From the NCBI GenBank assembly GCA_902760415.1, contig CACWGK010000008.1:1-51664 (forward strand): DNA of 51,664 nt, written 5' to 3'. The DNA comes from an uncultured Lachnospiraceae bacterium. GTDB lineage: Bacteria; Bacillota; Clostridia; Lachnospirales; Lachnospiraceae. The position numbers and the translations under genes were made by a program. Positions 1 through 7,903 of the stretch are shown here, piece by piece; positions within the stretch are counted from its first letter, which is position 1; each line of letters opens with the position of its first letter. The notes below the pieces were generated by a model. That model searched no databases. It worked only from the letters and a program-made list of their open reading frames with translations, and was not told the DNA's origin.

Positions 1-1150
1 TAGGTTTTGTCAACGCGTATATGAGTTTAAGCTCTTCCTGACATGCATGGCCTGATACATGTGTATCGTGGTAGATAACGCGTGCACCCTTCTGCTCGAG
101 CTCGTTCATTACGCGATATACTGACTTCTCATTTCCAGGTATTGGACTGGATGAGAATATTACTACGTCCCCCGGGATAAGAGATATCTTAGCATGAACG
201 GAGTTCGCGATACGCGCAAGAACTGCCATATTCTCTCCCTGGCTACCCGTTGTTATGTAAACCAGCTTCTCATTTGGATAATTCTTCGCTTCATCGATAT
301 CGATAAGCGTATTTTCTGGTATTTGAATGTAGCCAAGTTCGGACGCTATGTTTATAACATTTACCATACTACGTCCATCGACTACAACCTTACGTCCATA
401 CTTATAGGCCGAGTTAATGATCTGCTGAACTCGGTCGACGTTTGATGCAAATGTCGCGATTATCAGTCTATGATCTCGATTATCGTCGAATATATGATCA
501 AATGTTTTTCCAACATTTTTCTCTGAAGGAGTGTAGCCAGGACGTTCAACATTTGTCGAATCAGCCATAAGCGCAAGTACACCCTTCTTGCCCAGCTCGC
601 CGAATCTCTGAAGATCGATTACGCCGCCGAAGACTGGAGTAAAGTCTACCTTGAAATCTCCTGTGTGCACGATGATTCCGGCTGGTGTATAGATAGCAAG
701 TGCGCATGAATCCGCGATGCTGTGATTTGTTCTAATAAACTCAATTCGGAAGATTCCGAGATTGATTATCTGGCCGTAGGTTACAACCTTTCGACGAATA
801 TTGTCGAGGAGGCCGTGCTCCGTCAGCTTATAATCGATAAGCCCCATGGTGAGCTTCGTTGTATATATAGGAATGTTGATTTCCTTCTCGATGTAAGGAA
901 TCGCACCTATATGATCCTCGTGGCCATGGGTTACAACCATTCCGCGAATCTTGTCGTGATTTTCTTTTAGGTAAGTGATATCAGGAATGACAAGATCGAC
1001 GCCCAGCATATCATCATCCGGAAATGCTAGTCCGCCGTCTATCACTATAATATCATCGCCATATTCAATTGCTGTTATATTCATTCCAATCTGTTCAAGA
1101 CCACCTAAAGGGATAATCTTAACAGTCTCGTTCTTATTTCCATTTTCCAT
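1..1150 (-). CDS. rnj: Ribonuclease J (3' end beyond window)
   Basis: Metallo-beta-lactamase/beta-CASP ribonuclease, expected to act in cytoplasmic mRNA decay and rRNA maturation by endonuclease and 5'-3' exonuclease action. About 383 residues are visible; the family is near 550, so the C-terminal third lies off the left edge. The N-terminus has the family signature GGLEQIGMN, then the zinc-binding motif HGHEDHIGA (residues about 75-83). Further on are HTGDFK, the beta-CASP segment MADSTNVERPG and the late motif HVSGHA. The ATG at 1148-1150 is chosen because the family signature begins about 15 residues later. The gene is 28 bp downstream of ruvX and probably shares its operon. Family assignment is firm; J1 versus J2 type cannot be told. 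Confidence 0.95.
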   Translation of the reverse strand, partial: MENGNKNETVKIIPLGGLEQIGMNITAIEYGDDIIVIDGGLAFPDDDMLGVDLVIPDITYLKENHDKIRGMVVTHGHEDHIGAIPYIEKEINIPIYTTKLTMGLIDYKLTEHGLLDNIRRKVVTYGQIINLGIFRIEFIRTNHSIADSCALAIYTPAGIIVHTGDFKVDFTPVFGGVIDLQRFGELGKKGVLALMADSTNVERPGYTPSEKNVGKTFDHIFDDNRDHRLIIATFASNVDRVQQIINSAYKYGRKVVVDGRSMVNVINIASELGYIQIPENTLIDIDEAKNYPNEKLVYITTGSQGENMAVLARIANSVHAKISLIPGDVVIFSSSPIPGNEKSVYRVMNELEQKGARVIYHDTHVSGHACQEELKLIYALTKP

Positions 1151-1178
1151 ATTCAATCTGTTCTGTTCCGTTCTTTTC

Positions 1179-1598
1179 TTATTGTTGGATGTCGAGGTAG
1201 GTTTGGAGAATGATTGCTGCTGCCATTTTGTCGATATGTTCTTTGCGCGCGCTGTGTGCGACTCCTGTCTCTTCGAGGATACGATTGGCCTCGACAGTTG
1301 TAAGTCGTTCATCCATCCAGATTATCTCGAGTCCTGTACGACGTGATAATTCTTCTGCAAATGCTTCTGTAAGCTCTACTCTGTCACCCTCTGTTCCGTT
1401 CATGTTGAGAGGTCTACCTAATACTATCTTTTCTACTTCGTACTCAGCTATAAGCGCTTCGATTCTCTGATATGTTTTTCTCAGCTTGTTCGTACGCTCA
1501 CGTTCCACCGTCTCGATTGGCTGTGCAGTAATAAGAAGCTCATCAGAAATAGCTACGCCGACAGTCTTATCGCCATAGTCAAGTCCCATTACTCTCAT
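1179..1598 (-). CDS. ruvX: RuvX/YqgF-family Holliday-junction resolvase-like nuclease
   Basis: 139 residues, the normal family length. RNase H-fold protein annotated as putative pre-16S rRNA nuclease or Holliday-junction resolvase. The first catalytic Asp lies in LDYGDKTVGVA near residue 6, the central motif is WMDERLTTVEA, and the C-terminal DKMAAAIILQTYL carries the last acidic residue. It begins 4 bp after the ireB stop, so the two are co-transcribed; ireB-ruvX is a conserved Firmicute pair. Biological role (rRNA 5'-end maturation versus recombination) cannot be decided from sequence. Confidence 0.95.
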   Translation of the reverse strand: MRVMGLDYGDKTVGVAISDELLITAQPIETVERERTNKLRKTYQRIEALIAEYEVEKIVLGRPLNMNGTEGDRVELTEAFAEELSRRTGLEIIWMDERLTTVEANRILEETGVAHSARKEHIDKMAAAIILQTYLDIQQ

Positions 1599-1602
1599 AT
1601 CA

Positions 1603-1878
1603 TTAATCTCTCTTCTTAAGTCTGGTGTCTATGTAATTTTCCATCAAAAGCTCGAGTATCTCGTCACGTTCAGCCTTCATGATAAGACTACGAGCACCCT
1701 TGTAGCTTGTGATGTATGTTGGATCTCCGCTCATTATATATCCAACAATCTGATTTACAGGATTATATCCCTTCTCGGAGAGTGCCTCATATACATCAGC
1801 GATTATGTCTGATACTTCTATAGTGAACTCTCTTTCGATGTTGATATCCTGTGTGTGCTGTCCTTCGTAACCGTCCAT
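1603..1878 (-). CDS. ireB: IreB-family regulatory phosphoprotein (UPF0297/DUF965)
   Basis: 91 residues with the family core [19 protein letters not shown] (about residues 36-54) and an ERDEI C-terminal helix. In Enterococcus faecalis IreB is a substrate of the PASTA kinase IreK and affects cephalosporin tolerance; this window also holds the matching kinase (23849-26047) and phosphatase (26060-26785). A Thr near residue 9 lies in the region phosphorylated in the enterococcal protein, but equivalence is inferred. An AAGGGG Shine-Dalgarno lies 6 bp before the ATG, and a good promoter lies upstream. In many Firmicutes alaS precedes ireB; here a flippase gene does. Confidence 0.93.
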   Translation of the reverse strand: MDGYEGQHTQDINIEREFTIEVSDIIADVYEALSEKGYNPVNQIVGYIMSGDPTYITSYKGARSLIMKAERDEILELLMENYIDTRLKKRD

Positions 1879-1904
1879 GTATTACCCCTTTTCATATATA
1901 AGCA

Positions 1905-1923
1905 CCTGAACCTTTAGTTCAGG
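1905..1923 (-). other. Hairpin in the ireB leader
   Basis: Perfect 7-bp inverted repeat CCTGAAC/GTTCAGG with a 5-nt loop. It lies downstream of the predicted ireB start site and about 26 nt before the start codon. The sequence after it is not U-rich, so it is more likely an mRNA-stabilising or regulatory stem than a terminator. Confidence 0.5.
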
Positions 1924-1950
1924 ATAACATACGGAATTACCCATCTATAT

Positions 1951-1979
1951 ATCATAATATATTAATTCATTTGTTTCAA
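1951..1979 (-). promoter_or_regulatory. SigA-type promoter of ireB-ruvX-rnj
   Basis: On the minus strand TTGAAA (1974-1979) and TATGAT (1951-1956) are separated by exactly 17 bp, close to the vegetative consensus. The predicted start near 1944 gives a leader of about 65 nt. The promoter sits just after the flippase stop codon, making ireB the head of a new transcription unit. Confidence 0.65.
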
Positions 1980-1985
1980 GTCTTC

Positions 1986-3293
1986 TTATTTTACACCTGT
2001 TGCTGGTGCTGTTTTGCGTGCTTTTAGAACTCCGTACGCAAACTCAAATGCAAAGATCAGACTTAGCAGGAATAGTATCGCAACATAGAACACAACTGCA
2101 CCGCGTACATTGTAAAGCATCACAGCTCTTCCCATGAAGAAAAATGATATTACTGACACGATAACGTAACCAACTAAAATTGCATTTTGATAACGCATTA
2201 CTGTCAGTAGATTTCCGAGAAGTGTTGCCATGCCGAGGCAGCCGCTGCCCACAAGCATGATTAAAAGGTCAAGCTTGTATGGCTTTAAATCTACGTTGAA
2301 GAGCATTGAAAGTACTGGTACACCAAGTACTGCTGCGCCAGCTATACATATAAGCGTAATTGCTACCACAAATGCGACCTGCTTCATAGTTTCCTTCATG
2401 TAATCCGATATCTTTCTATCATTCCAAAGACATGAGATATGGTAGATTCTCGGATTGAAGATAAATGTCACCATCATTTGAACGACGAATACTGGCATAG
2501 ATAAATAGTTGTAAATTGCCTGAATAGTTTCGTCTTTGAGTATCATATCGATTGCATCTCTTGGAGCCCATCCTATATATAAGGTCAGAAATGCACCTAA
2601 AGCAAGTGGTAGTGTCACAAGCAGCTGCTTAAAGACACGTCCCACTCTTGGTCGTTCATATTCGGATACATATTCCTTTGTTAAGAATATAAAGAGTATC
2701 ATTACAGCAAATGTAAATATCGTTGATACAACCACTGTAAGATACAGATTCTTAGTCACAACGATTAATACTATCATGAGGATAATCGTTGAAATATATC
2801 TTGTACCCCACATTTTCGATGCAATATCTAATCGATTATTCTTCTGATACTCTCCAAAGTACACATCTTCAAATGCATCTGGCACCTTCAGCAGGCAAAC
2901 CCAAAAGATGATTTTGTACTTGTCAAATGCATTATCACCTTGCATTGATTTAACACAAAAGTATCCAACAGATAACAGAGCCATCAAAACCGTTGAGATG
3001 ATTCGAGCCAACCTATATTCACGGAATTTATACTCTTTATCTATATCAGAAACCTGGAAAAATCTAACACCATATTTACCGACACAAAGGAACAGATTTG
3101 CGGCGGCATAGCCTAATGCAAATATTCCAGCCATAGTCTGGTTATATTTATTCTCAGATGCAAGTGTATGTGTCATTATCATCGAGAAGATAACCTGCTG
3201 AAATGAAAACATGACACTTGCAATCATGTTCCATATCGCAGCAGACTTTTCTATATCCTTACTTGTTGTTAAAAACCTCTTAAGTGTCTTCAT
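1986..3293 (-). CDS. Polysaccharide-type flippase (Wzx/MATE-like membrane protein)
   Basis: 435 residues with about 12 hydrophobic segments spread over the full length, short charged loops and a Lys/Arg-rich tail. This is the pattern of oligosaccharide flippases of the MOP superfamily, which move lipid-linked sugars across the cytoplasmic membrane. No single catalytic motif exists for the family, so the call rests on topology and overall look. The Shine-Dalgarno AGGAAGA precedes the ATG. The gene starts 10 bp after the ThDP-enzyme stop and is the last gene of the cassette spanning 1986-7800, which suggests export of a product made or modified by the three upstream enzymes. The substrate is unknown. 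No glycosyltransferase or polymerase gene adjoins it, which is unusual for a Wzx locus. Confidence 0.7.
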   Translation of the reverse strand: MKTLKRFLTTSKDIEKSAAIWNMIASVMFSFQQVIFSMIMTHTLASENKYNQTMAGIFALGYAAANLFLCVGKYGVRFFQVSDIDKEYKFREYRLARIISTVLMALLSVGYFCVKSMQGDNAFDKYKIIFWVCLLKVPDAFEDVYFGEYQKNNRLDIASKMWGTRYISTIILMIVLIVVTKNLYLTVVVSTIFTFAVMILFIFLTKEYVSEYERPRVGRVFKQLLVTLPLALGAFLTLYIGWAPRDAIDMILKDETIQAIYNYLSMPVFVVQMMVTFIFNPRIYHISCLWNDRKISDYMKETMKQVAFVVAITLICIAGAAVLGVPVLSMLFNVDLKPYKLDLLIMLVGSGCLGMATLLGNLLTVMRYQNAILVGYVIVSVISFFFMGRAVMLYNVRGAVVFYVAILFLLSLIFAFEFAYGVLKARKTAPATGVK

Positions 3294-3303
3294 AATCTTC
3301 CTG

Positions 3304-5244
3304 TTAGTTTAGTTTGTTTGATTCGTACTCATCGCGGTCAAGGAATGGGAACATATCGTCAATTGGTGGGGAGACGATCTTTCCATCTGGAAGTACCTTG
3401 GATGAAAGCTTTGGTGAGAATATCTGTTCATCTGATACTACTACTTCACAGAGTACAGGTCCTTCAGCGATAAGAGCTGCATTTAACATAGTAGTTAGTT
3501 CTAAATCGCTACTAACTTTTCCGTCTTCATCTAAAGTATTAGATTTTAAACTATCTATCTTGAAGTATTTGAAGCCAAATGTATCTGCCAGCTTCTCAAA
3601 TGGTGGGAAGCTTACTCCATTTCCTTTGCATACTCCGACAAGTCCGTCATGGAACAGATTGTTCTGTGTCTGACGGATACTATGATATCCATTGTTATTT
3701 AGAACGAAGAGCTTCAGGTTGAGATTATTCTCACGGATAGTCTGGAGCTCCTGAAGGTTCATCATGAGTGAGCCGTCTCCGTCGAGGCAGATTACTCTGT
3801 GGTCCTTCTTATCCTGTTCGAAGTTCTGTTCTACTACCTGGTACATTTTACCAAATACTTTACCACGATTGTCTGCACTGGTGAGTGCCACTGCTGCACC
3901 AAGGGCAGCTGGAAGTCCGTAGCCCATACTTGCGCAGCCTGAGTTCGTGAAGAGTCTCGTCTTTGACTTTATGACAGCTGCTTGGAATCCGATAACGCAG
4001 GCAGATCCATTTCCGGTGATACATACGTCATCTTCGGACATAGTTTCGAAGAGGGATTTAACAAATACGTATGGATTGAGTGGCTTATCTGTATCTGAGT
4101 ACTCAGGCAGAACTGCTGGGTACTTCTCATTTATTGAACGAGAGAACTCGAGCCACTTCTTATGTTCTTCGTTACCCTTTGTGTATTTTCCTGCATTTAT
4201 CTCGCGAACAAGCGCCTGCATCAGATCCTTTACGTCAGCATGCACCTTCATATCTGGACTGATGGTTGGCTTGTTAAGCTCATTTTTATCTATATCCACT
4301 ACTATCTTATAGGCATTCTTTGCCCAGTCCTTGTAGTTGTAACTGATAAGACGAATGTTAAGACGTGAACCGAGAACCAGAATAAGATCCGCATTCTCTG
4401 TAGCGAAGTTACCGCCACGTGTTCCGACGGTGCCAGGACGGCCTACAAAATATGGACTTGTGTCTGGCAGCGTATCATGCGCGTTCCATGCAGTTACGAC
4501 TGGAATACCCAGCTTTTCAACAAGATCCAGGAACTCTTCCTCTGAATCCCCAAGTCTGATTCCTGTACCAGCAAAAATAAGTGGGCGCTTTGCTGCTGCG
4601 ATCTTCTGAAGAATATCATCGGCAGTAGCTTCATTTACAGGAGAAGGAACCTGAGCTGTAAGAAGCTCTCTCTCTTCCTGTGTACCATTAAAATGTTTCA
4701 GCTCGTCTGTCTCGATTCGAGCAGCCTGAATATCAAGCGGAATGTCGATCCATACAGGGCCGCCTCTTCCTTTTGTTGCGAGGAACAGAGCCTTCTCTAA
4801 ATGATATGCAATCTCAGTTTCATCAGTGACCATAACTGCATATTTTGTCATATTTCGTACACTTTCGACGATCTGATATTCCTGATCACCGAGCTGTCTT
4901 AGTGGGATGTCAGTTGCCCATGTAGTAGTCTCGCGCTTAACCTGACCTGAGATTACAAACATTGGAATGGAATCCAGCCAGCCACCGAGAACACCTGTGA
5001 TTGCATTTGTTCCACCCGGGCCACTGGTTACATTTACCGCTGCAAGACGGCCTGTAAGTCTGGTATATCCCTCTGCAGCAACACTGCTTCCCTGCTCGTT
5101 ATGGTTAAATATGAAATGCAGACCTTCCTTATGACCGAGGCTGTCGTTGAGGTGCATAGCGCCGCCGCCAGTTACACCGAACACAGTGTCAATTCCATTA
5201 TTCACTAAGAAGTCTGCTACATAATCTGATAATTTCTGAATCAT
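3304..5244 (-). CDS. Thiamine-diphosphate-dependent enzyme, acetolactate-synthase-like
   Basis: 646 residues with the three-domain ThDP-enzyme layout. The N-terminal PYR domain has the activating Glu in FNHNEQGSSVAAEGYTR (near residue 50) and the signature TSGPGGTNAITG. The C-terminal PP domain has the ThDP/Mg motif GDGSLMMNLQELQT followed by VLNNNGYHSI (residues about 485-515). It is longer than IlvB (about 560), with an insertion near residues 465-480, and has no neighbouring ilvN, ilvC or ilvD, so branched-chain amino-acid synthesis is unlikely. The adjacent aldolase, HAD phosphatase and flippase suggest 2-oxo-acid decarboxylation or C-C ligation making an unusual sugar or acyl group for a surface glycan; this is inference. 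A strong GGGAGG Shine-Dalgarno sets the ATG, just below a palindromic repeat element. Confidence 0.85.
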   Translation of the reverse strand: MIQKLSDYVADFLVNNGIDTVFGVTGGGAMHLNDSLGHKEGLHFIFNHNEQGSSVAAEGYTRLTGRLAAVNVTSGPGGTNAITGVLGGWLDSIPMFVISGQVKRETTTWATDIPLRQLGDQEYQIVESVRNMTKYAVMVTDETEIAYHLEKALFLATKGRGGPVWIDIPLDIQAARIETDELKHFNGTQEERELLTAQVPSPVNEATADDILQKIAAAKRPLIFAGTGIRLGDSEEEFLDLVEKLGIPVVTAWNAHDTLPDTSPYFVGRPGTVGTRGGNFATENADLILVLGSRLNIRLISYNYKDWAKNAYKIVVDIDKNELNKPTISPDMKVHADVKDLMQALVREINAGKYTKGNEEHKKWLEFSRSINEKYPAVLPEYSDTDKPLNPYVFVKSLFETMSEDDVCITGNGSACVIGFQAAVIKSKTRLFTNSGCASMGYGLPAALGAAVALTSADNRGKVFGKMYQVVEQNFEQDKKDHRVICLDGDGSLMMNLQELQTIRENNLNLKLFVLNNNGYHSIRQTQNNLFHDGLVGVCKGNGVSFPPFEKLADTFGFKYFKIDSLKSNTLDEDGKVSSDLELTTMLNAALIAEGPVLCEVVVSDEQIFSPKLSSKVLPDGKIVSPPIDDMFPFLDRDEYESNKLN

Positions 5245-5266
5245 ATCTTCCTCCCTGTATTTCGAA

Positions 5267-5367
5267 ATGAGTCACTTTTTACGTTCGACGTGGGGGTGAC
5301 TCATTTTTGAGTCACTTCTACGTCGGACGTGAAGGTGACTCATTTTGACTCATTTGACTCATTTGTA
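5267..5367. repeat. Tandem palindromic repeat element in the aldolase-ThDP gap
   Basis: Two imperfect palindromes lie back to back: 5267-5304 with outer arms ATGAGTCAC/GTGACTCAT and 5308-5342 with outer arms TGAGTCAC/GTGACTCA. Both have ACGT-NNN-ACGT at the apex. They are followed by two more copies of a GACTCATTT unit (about 5347-5364). The outer arms match perfectly while the middle of each stem differs. The aldolase stop codon (5359-5361) lies inside the last unit. The element nearly fills the 114-bp gap. It resembles a REP/MITE-like dispersed repeat, but other genomic copies cannot be seen here. Confidence 0.8.
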
Positions 5368-7104
5368 GAGTGATGTTGTCACGAAGTTTACTTGGATATC
5401 GGACGCAAGCTCTGCAAGCTTATCTTTTGCGTACTGGTTTAGCTCCTCTGTACGGTCCTTGATAAATGTATACTCCATTTCTGGGTTGATGAAGTTGAGC
5501 TTATCTTCTGAGTAGCCATCAAAACCTGCTACATTTACCTTCTTCACTCCCGCCTTAACAAGCGCCTTGAGGAGCATTATAAATGAGTTATCTATGAAGT
5601 CTGCATCCTCGTCGATAAGACTGCTGTAGTTAAGTGTATAGTCAAAGTCAATTCTCTTGCTTGTTACATTTGAAGTTGCGATAATCTGTATACGGTCGCT
5701 TGACTCATCGATTGGCATGCCATTTTCGTCATACTTTGGCTTTGTATCAACTGCTTCTGTAGAAATGAGTCTAGCAAGAGCAGAGGACATCTGAAGATAT
5801 CTCTTTGAATTGCTTATGAAGAGCATATCGATAGGTATCTCAGATGGAATGTAATTGATAGCGATTATCTCAAGATTCTCATCTCCATCTGCTTCTCTTG
5901 TCTTCTCGATAAATGCATCAAGCTTTTCTCTTTCTGTAGATACTGAACTTCCTGGTCCTATTACCAAAATATTCTTCTGAACATTTGTTCCATCTACATT
6001 ATGTTCATGGTCACCCTCATATTCGAAAATGTCTGTTGAGAGTGAATCGAATCTAGCCGAAAGTCTCTTTATCGCATCAGTGTCATCGATGTCGTGACTT
6101 TGATACTCGAGGTAAAGATCCTCCATATATTTCTTATCATATAGAAGTTTCTTCTCACCTTCGAGGCGTGAAAGAAGTTCGTTAATTGACTTTATAGAAA
6201 GCGTCTTCTTATTCATAAGATCTGCCACATAGTTTGGATGGCAGTCATTTGAAGCAGCAAGATAAAAGAAGAGATTATACCCCCAGGTTGTTGGCTGACA
6301 GAAGTTCATAATATTTACATCTATAGCCTCCAGCATCTGAGATATCTTATAATCTTTTCCATACTTCTGATTCATGTGCATGGCGATCAGCTCAATCGGA
6401 GCATTTCCCGCACTCTTACCCATGCCGTAAAGTGTTCCATCTACGAGCATGGTTCTATCAGTTTTATACTCGAGCATCGCAATACAGTTAGCATAGCCCA
6501 TCTGGAAGTTATTGTGTCCGTGATAGCCCAGCGCGATGTCTGGATCAAGATTCTTATCCAGCAGATCTATATAATGTCTCAAATTGTTCTGGTGCATAAG
6601 TCCGTAAGTATCTACCATAGATACAGCGTCCGGCTTTGCTTCATTTGCAAGACGTATCAGGTCCAGCATTTCTTCGTCTGTATAACTTGTTACTGAAACA
6701 AGCTGAGAGAAAACAATGTAACCTAGTTCCTTCAGCTGACGACAGAAGTCCAGCGCTTCTACGCGAAGATGCTTCTTATAGATTACTCTGATACCATCGA
6801 TGTAGGACTCACTAGCTGGCTTTATATGATCGATAGAGCAGGTTCCGTAATCAATCATTCCAAGAACCTTCTTGCCCTTCTTATCCACTGTACCGTAGAT
6901 TTTCTCCATACAGTCAGTGTCAGGCATAATGCTGCGGTCGATATCAAATGTACGACGATCATCCAGAAAACCAAGTTCGATATAGTCAACATTTGAATCT
7001 ATTAATCTTTCATATATACTTATCAGATTGTTATGACCGAACTTCCAGTCATTAAGATATCCTCCATCGCGGAGGGTACAGTCAAGAAGCTTTAATTCTC
7101 CCAT
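5359..7104 (-). CDS. DRE-TIM aldolase (HMGL-like) with a C-terminal domain of unknown function
   Basis: 581 residues. Residues 1 to about 300 are a DRE-TIM metallo-aldolase/condensing domain: LLDCTLRDGGYLNDW at the start, the metal-ligand segment GYHGHNN near residue 195, then DGTLYGMGKSAGNAPIE. This family makes or cleaves 2-oxo acids, as in HMG-CoA lyase, 4-hydroxy-2-oxovalerate aldolase and isopropylmalate synthase. Residues from about 380 form a second domain opening with NILVIGPGSSVS and later containing KKVNVAGFDGY and VNFVTTSLY. That pattern vaguely recalls nucleotide-sugar-binding folds of the MAF/sialyltransferase kind, but I do not recognise it firmly. The start has an AAAGGA Shine-Dalgarno. 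Neighbours are an HAD phosphatase and a ThDP enzyme, so a multi-step route to an unusual acid or sugar is plausible. Substrates are unknown. Confidence 0.8.
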   Translation of the reverse strand: MGELKLLDCTLRDGGYLNDWKFGHNNLISIYERLIDSNVDYIELGFLDDRRTFDIDRSIMPDTDCMEKIYGTVDKKGKKVLGMIDYGTCSIDHIKPASESYIDGIRVIYKKHLRVEALDFCRQLKELGYIVFSQLVSVTSYTDEEMLDLIRLANEAKPDAVSMVDTYGLMHQNNLRHYIDLLDKNLDPDIALGYHGHNNFQMGYANCIAMLEYKTDRTMLVDGTLYGMGKSAGNAPIELIAMHMNQKYGKDYKISQMLEAIDVNIMNFCQPTTWGYNLFFYLAASNDCHPNYVADLMNKKTLSIKSINELLSRLEGEKKLLYDKKYMEDLYLEYQSHDIDDTDAIKRLSARFDSLSTDIFEYEGDHEHNVDGTNVQKNILVIGPGSSVSTEREKLDAFIEKTREADGDENLEIIAINYIPSEIPIDMLFISNSKRYLQMSSALARLISTEAVDTKPKYDENGMPIDESSDRIQIIATSNVTSKRIDFDYTLNYSSLIDEDADFIDNSFIMLLKALVKAGVKKVNVAGFDGYSEDKLNFINPEMEYTFIKDRTEELNQYAKDKLAELASDIQVNFVTTSLYK

Positions 7105-7143
7105 ATTTAAATCCTTTCGAAACTAGTTTAATCTATAAAATTA

Positions 7144-7800
7144 TTAGCCTATGATATCTACAATATCCATCGGAATAGCCGCAATACCTATATTTTCAAA
7201 TGATGCTACATCCGCTGCATTCTTAAAGCCGAATCCATACGTAACACCGATAAAGAGAGCGCCGGCGCCCGCAGCACCGATTGCATCATTATCGCTATCT
7301 CCTATCATTACAGTCTCCTCCGGACTAAAGCCCAGATCACGGATAGTCATATCAACTATATCCGCCTTAGTAAGATTTGAAGCAGCATTTGAACCATGAA
7401 TTACATCAAAATGCTTTGCAAGCCCCTTTTCCTCTAAGAGAGTCTTTGCCATATCTTCTCTCTTATATGTAGAGACTCCAAGCTTTATCCCCATTCTCTT
7501 TAGAGTAGCAAGCATCTCACTCATTTTGTCATAGTGCTCGGCTTTAAATATATCACCCTTCGGATATTCCTCACGAAAGTAGTTCATAGCCTCCATAGCC
7601 TTATCTTCAGATAAGCCATAGATTTTCTCTAAATGCTTATTAATTGGTGGACCTATAAATGTTTGAAGTTCTTCCTCAGTAAGATTATGTAAACCAAAAT
7701 GTTCTATCATTTTTCTAACTGAACTAAGAACACCCACAGACGTATCTAGCAAAGTTCCATCTAAATCAAAAATTGCCGCCTTAATTTTAGTATCACTCAT
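7144..7800 (-). CDS. HAD-family hydrolase (phosphoglycolate-phosphatase-like)
   Basis: 218 residues. HAD motif I is FDLDGTLLDT at residue 11, motif II is the Ser/Thr of LGVSTYKR, and motif IV is MIGDSDND. The helical cap with FIGPPINKHLEK belongs to the Gph-like C1-cap group. It probably removes phosphate from a small sugar or acid phosphate. It is the first gene of the cassette running to 1986, 103 bp after polC, so its substrate may be a product or precursor of the aldolase/ThDP route rather than 2-phosphoglycolate. The Shine-Dalgarno AAAGGA lies about 10 bp upstream of the ATG. Confidence 0.88.
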   Translation of the reverse strand: MSDTKIKAAIFDLDGTLLDTSVGVLSSVRKMIEHFGLHNLTEEELQTFIGPPINKHLEKIYGLSEDKAMEAMNYFREEYPKGDIFKAEHYDKMSEMLATLKRMGIKLGVSTYKREDMAKTLLEEKGLAKHFDVIHGSNAASNLTKADIVDMTIRDLGFSPEETVMIGDSDNDAIGAAGAGALFIGVTYGFGFKNAADVASFENIGIAAIPMDIVDIIG

Positions 7801-7823
7801 CTAGTATATTTCCTTTCTAGAAG

Positions 7824-7851
7824 CTAATATCTAGTTTCTTTTTTATCTCAA
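7824..7851 (-). promoter_or_regulatory. Possible weak promoter for the HAD/aldolase/ThDP/flippase cassette
   Basis: TTGAGA (7846-7851) and TATTAG (7824-7829) are 16 bp apart on the minus strand in the 103-bp gap after polC. The -10 box is poor. No terminator hairpin is visible behind polC, so read-through from the polC operon is an alternative. Confidence 0.3.
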
Positions 7852-7903
7852 GTTTTTCTTATCCCACCAATCATTTATTTATTAAAATCCACGTGACAAG
7901 ATA

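Noticed and set aside
1879-1985. T-box or riboswitch upstream of ireB
   Set aside because: The gap is only 107 bp, has a single 7-bp stem and no T-box or known riboswitch motif.
3304-5244. Catabolic or biosynthetic acetolactate synthase (ilvB)
   Set aside because: No ilvN, ilvC or ilvD neighbour, longer than IlvB, and the residues around the activating Glu (NHNEQ) differ from the usual RHEQ pattern.
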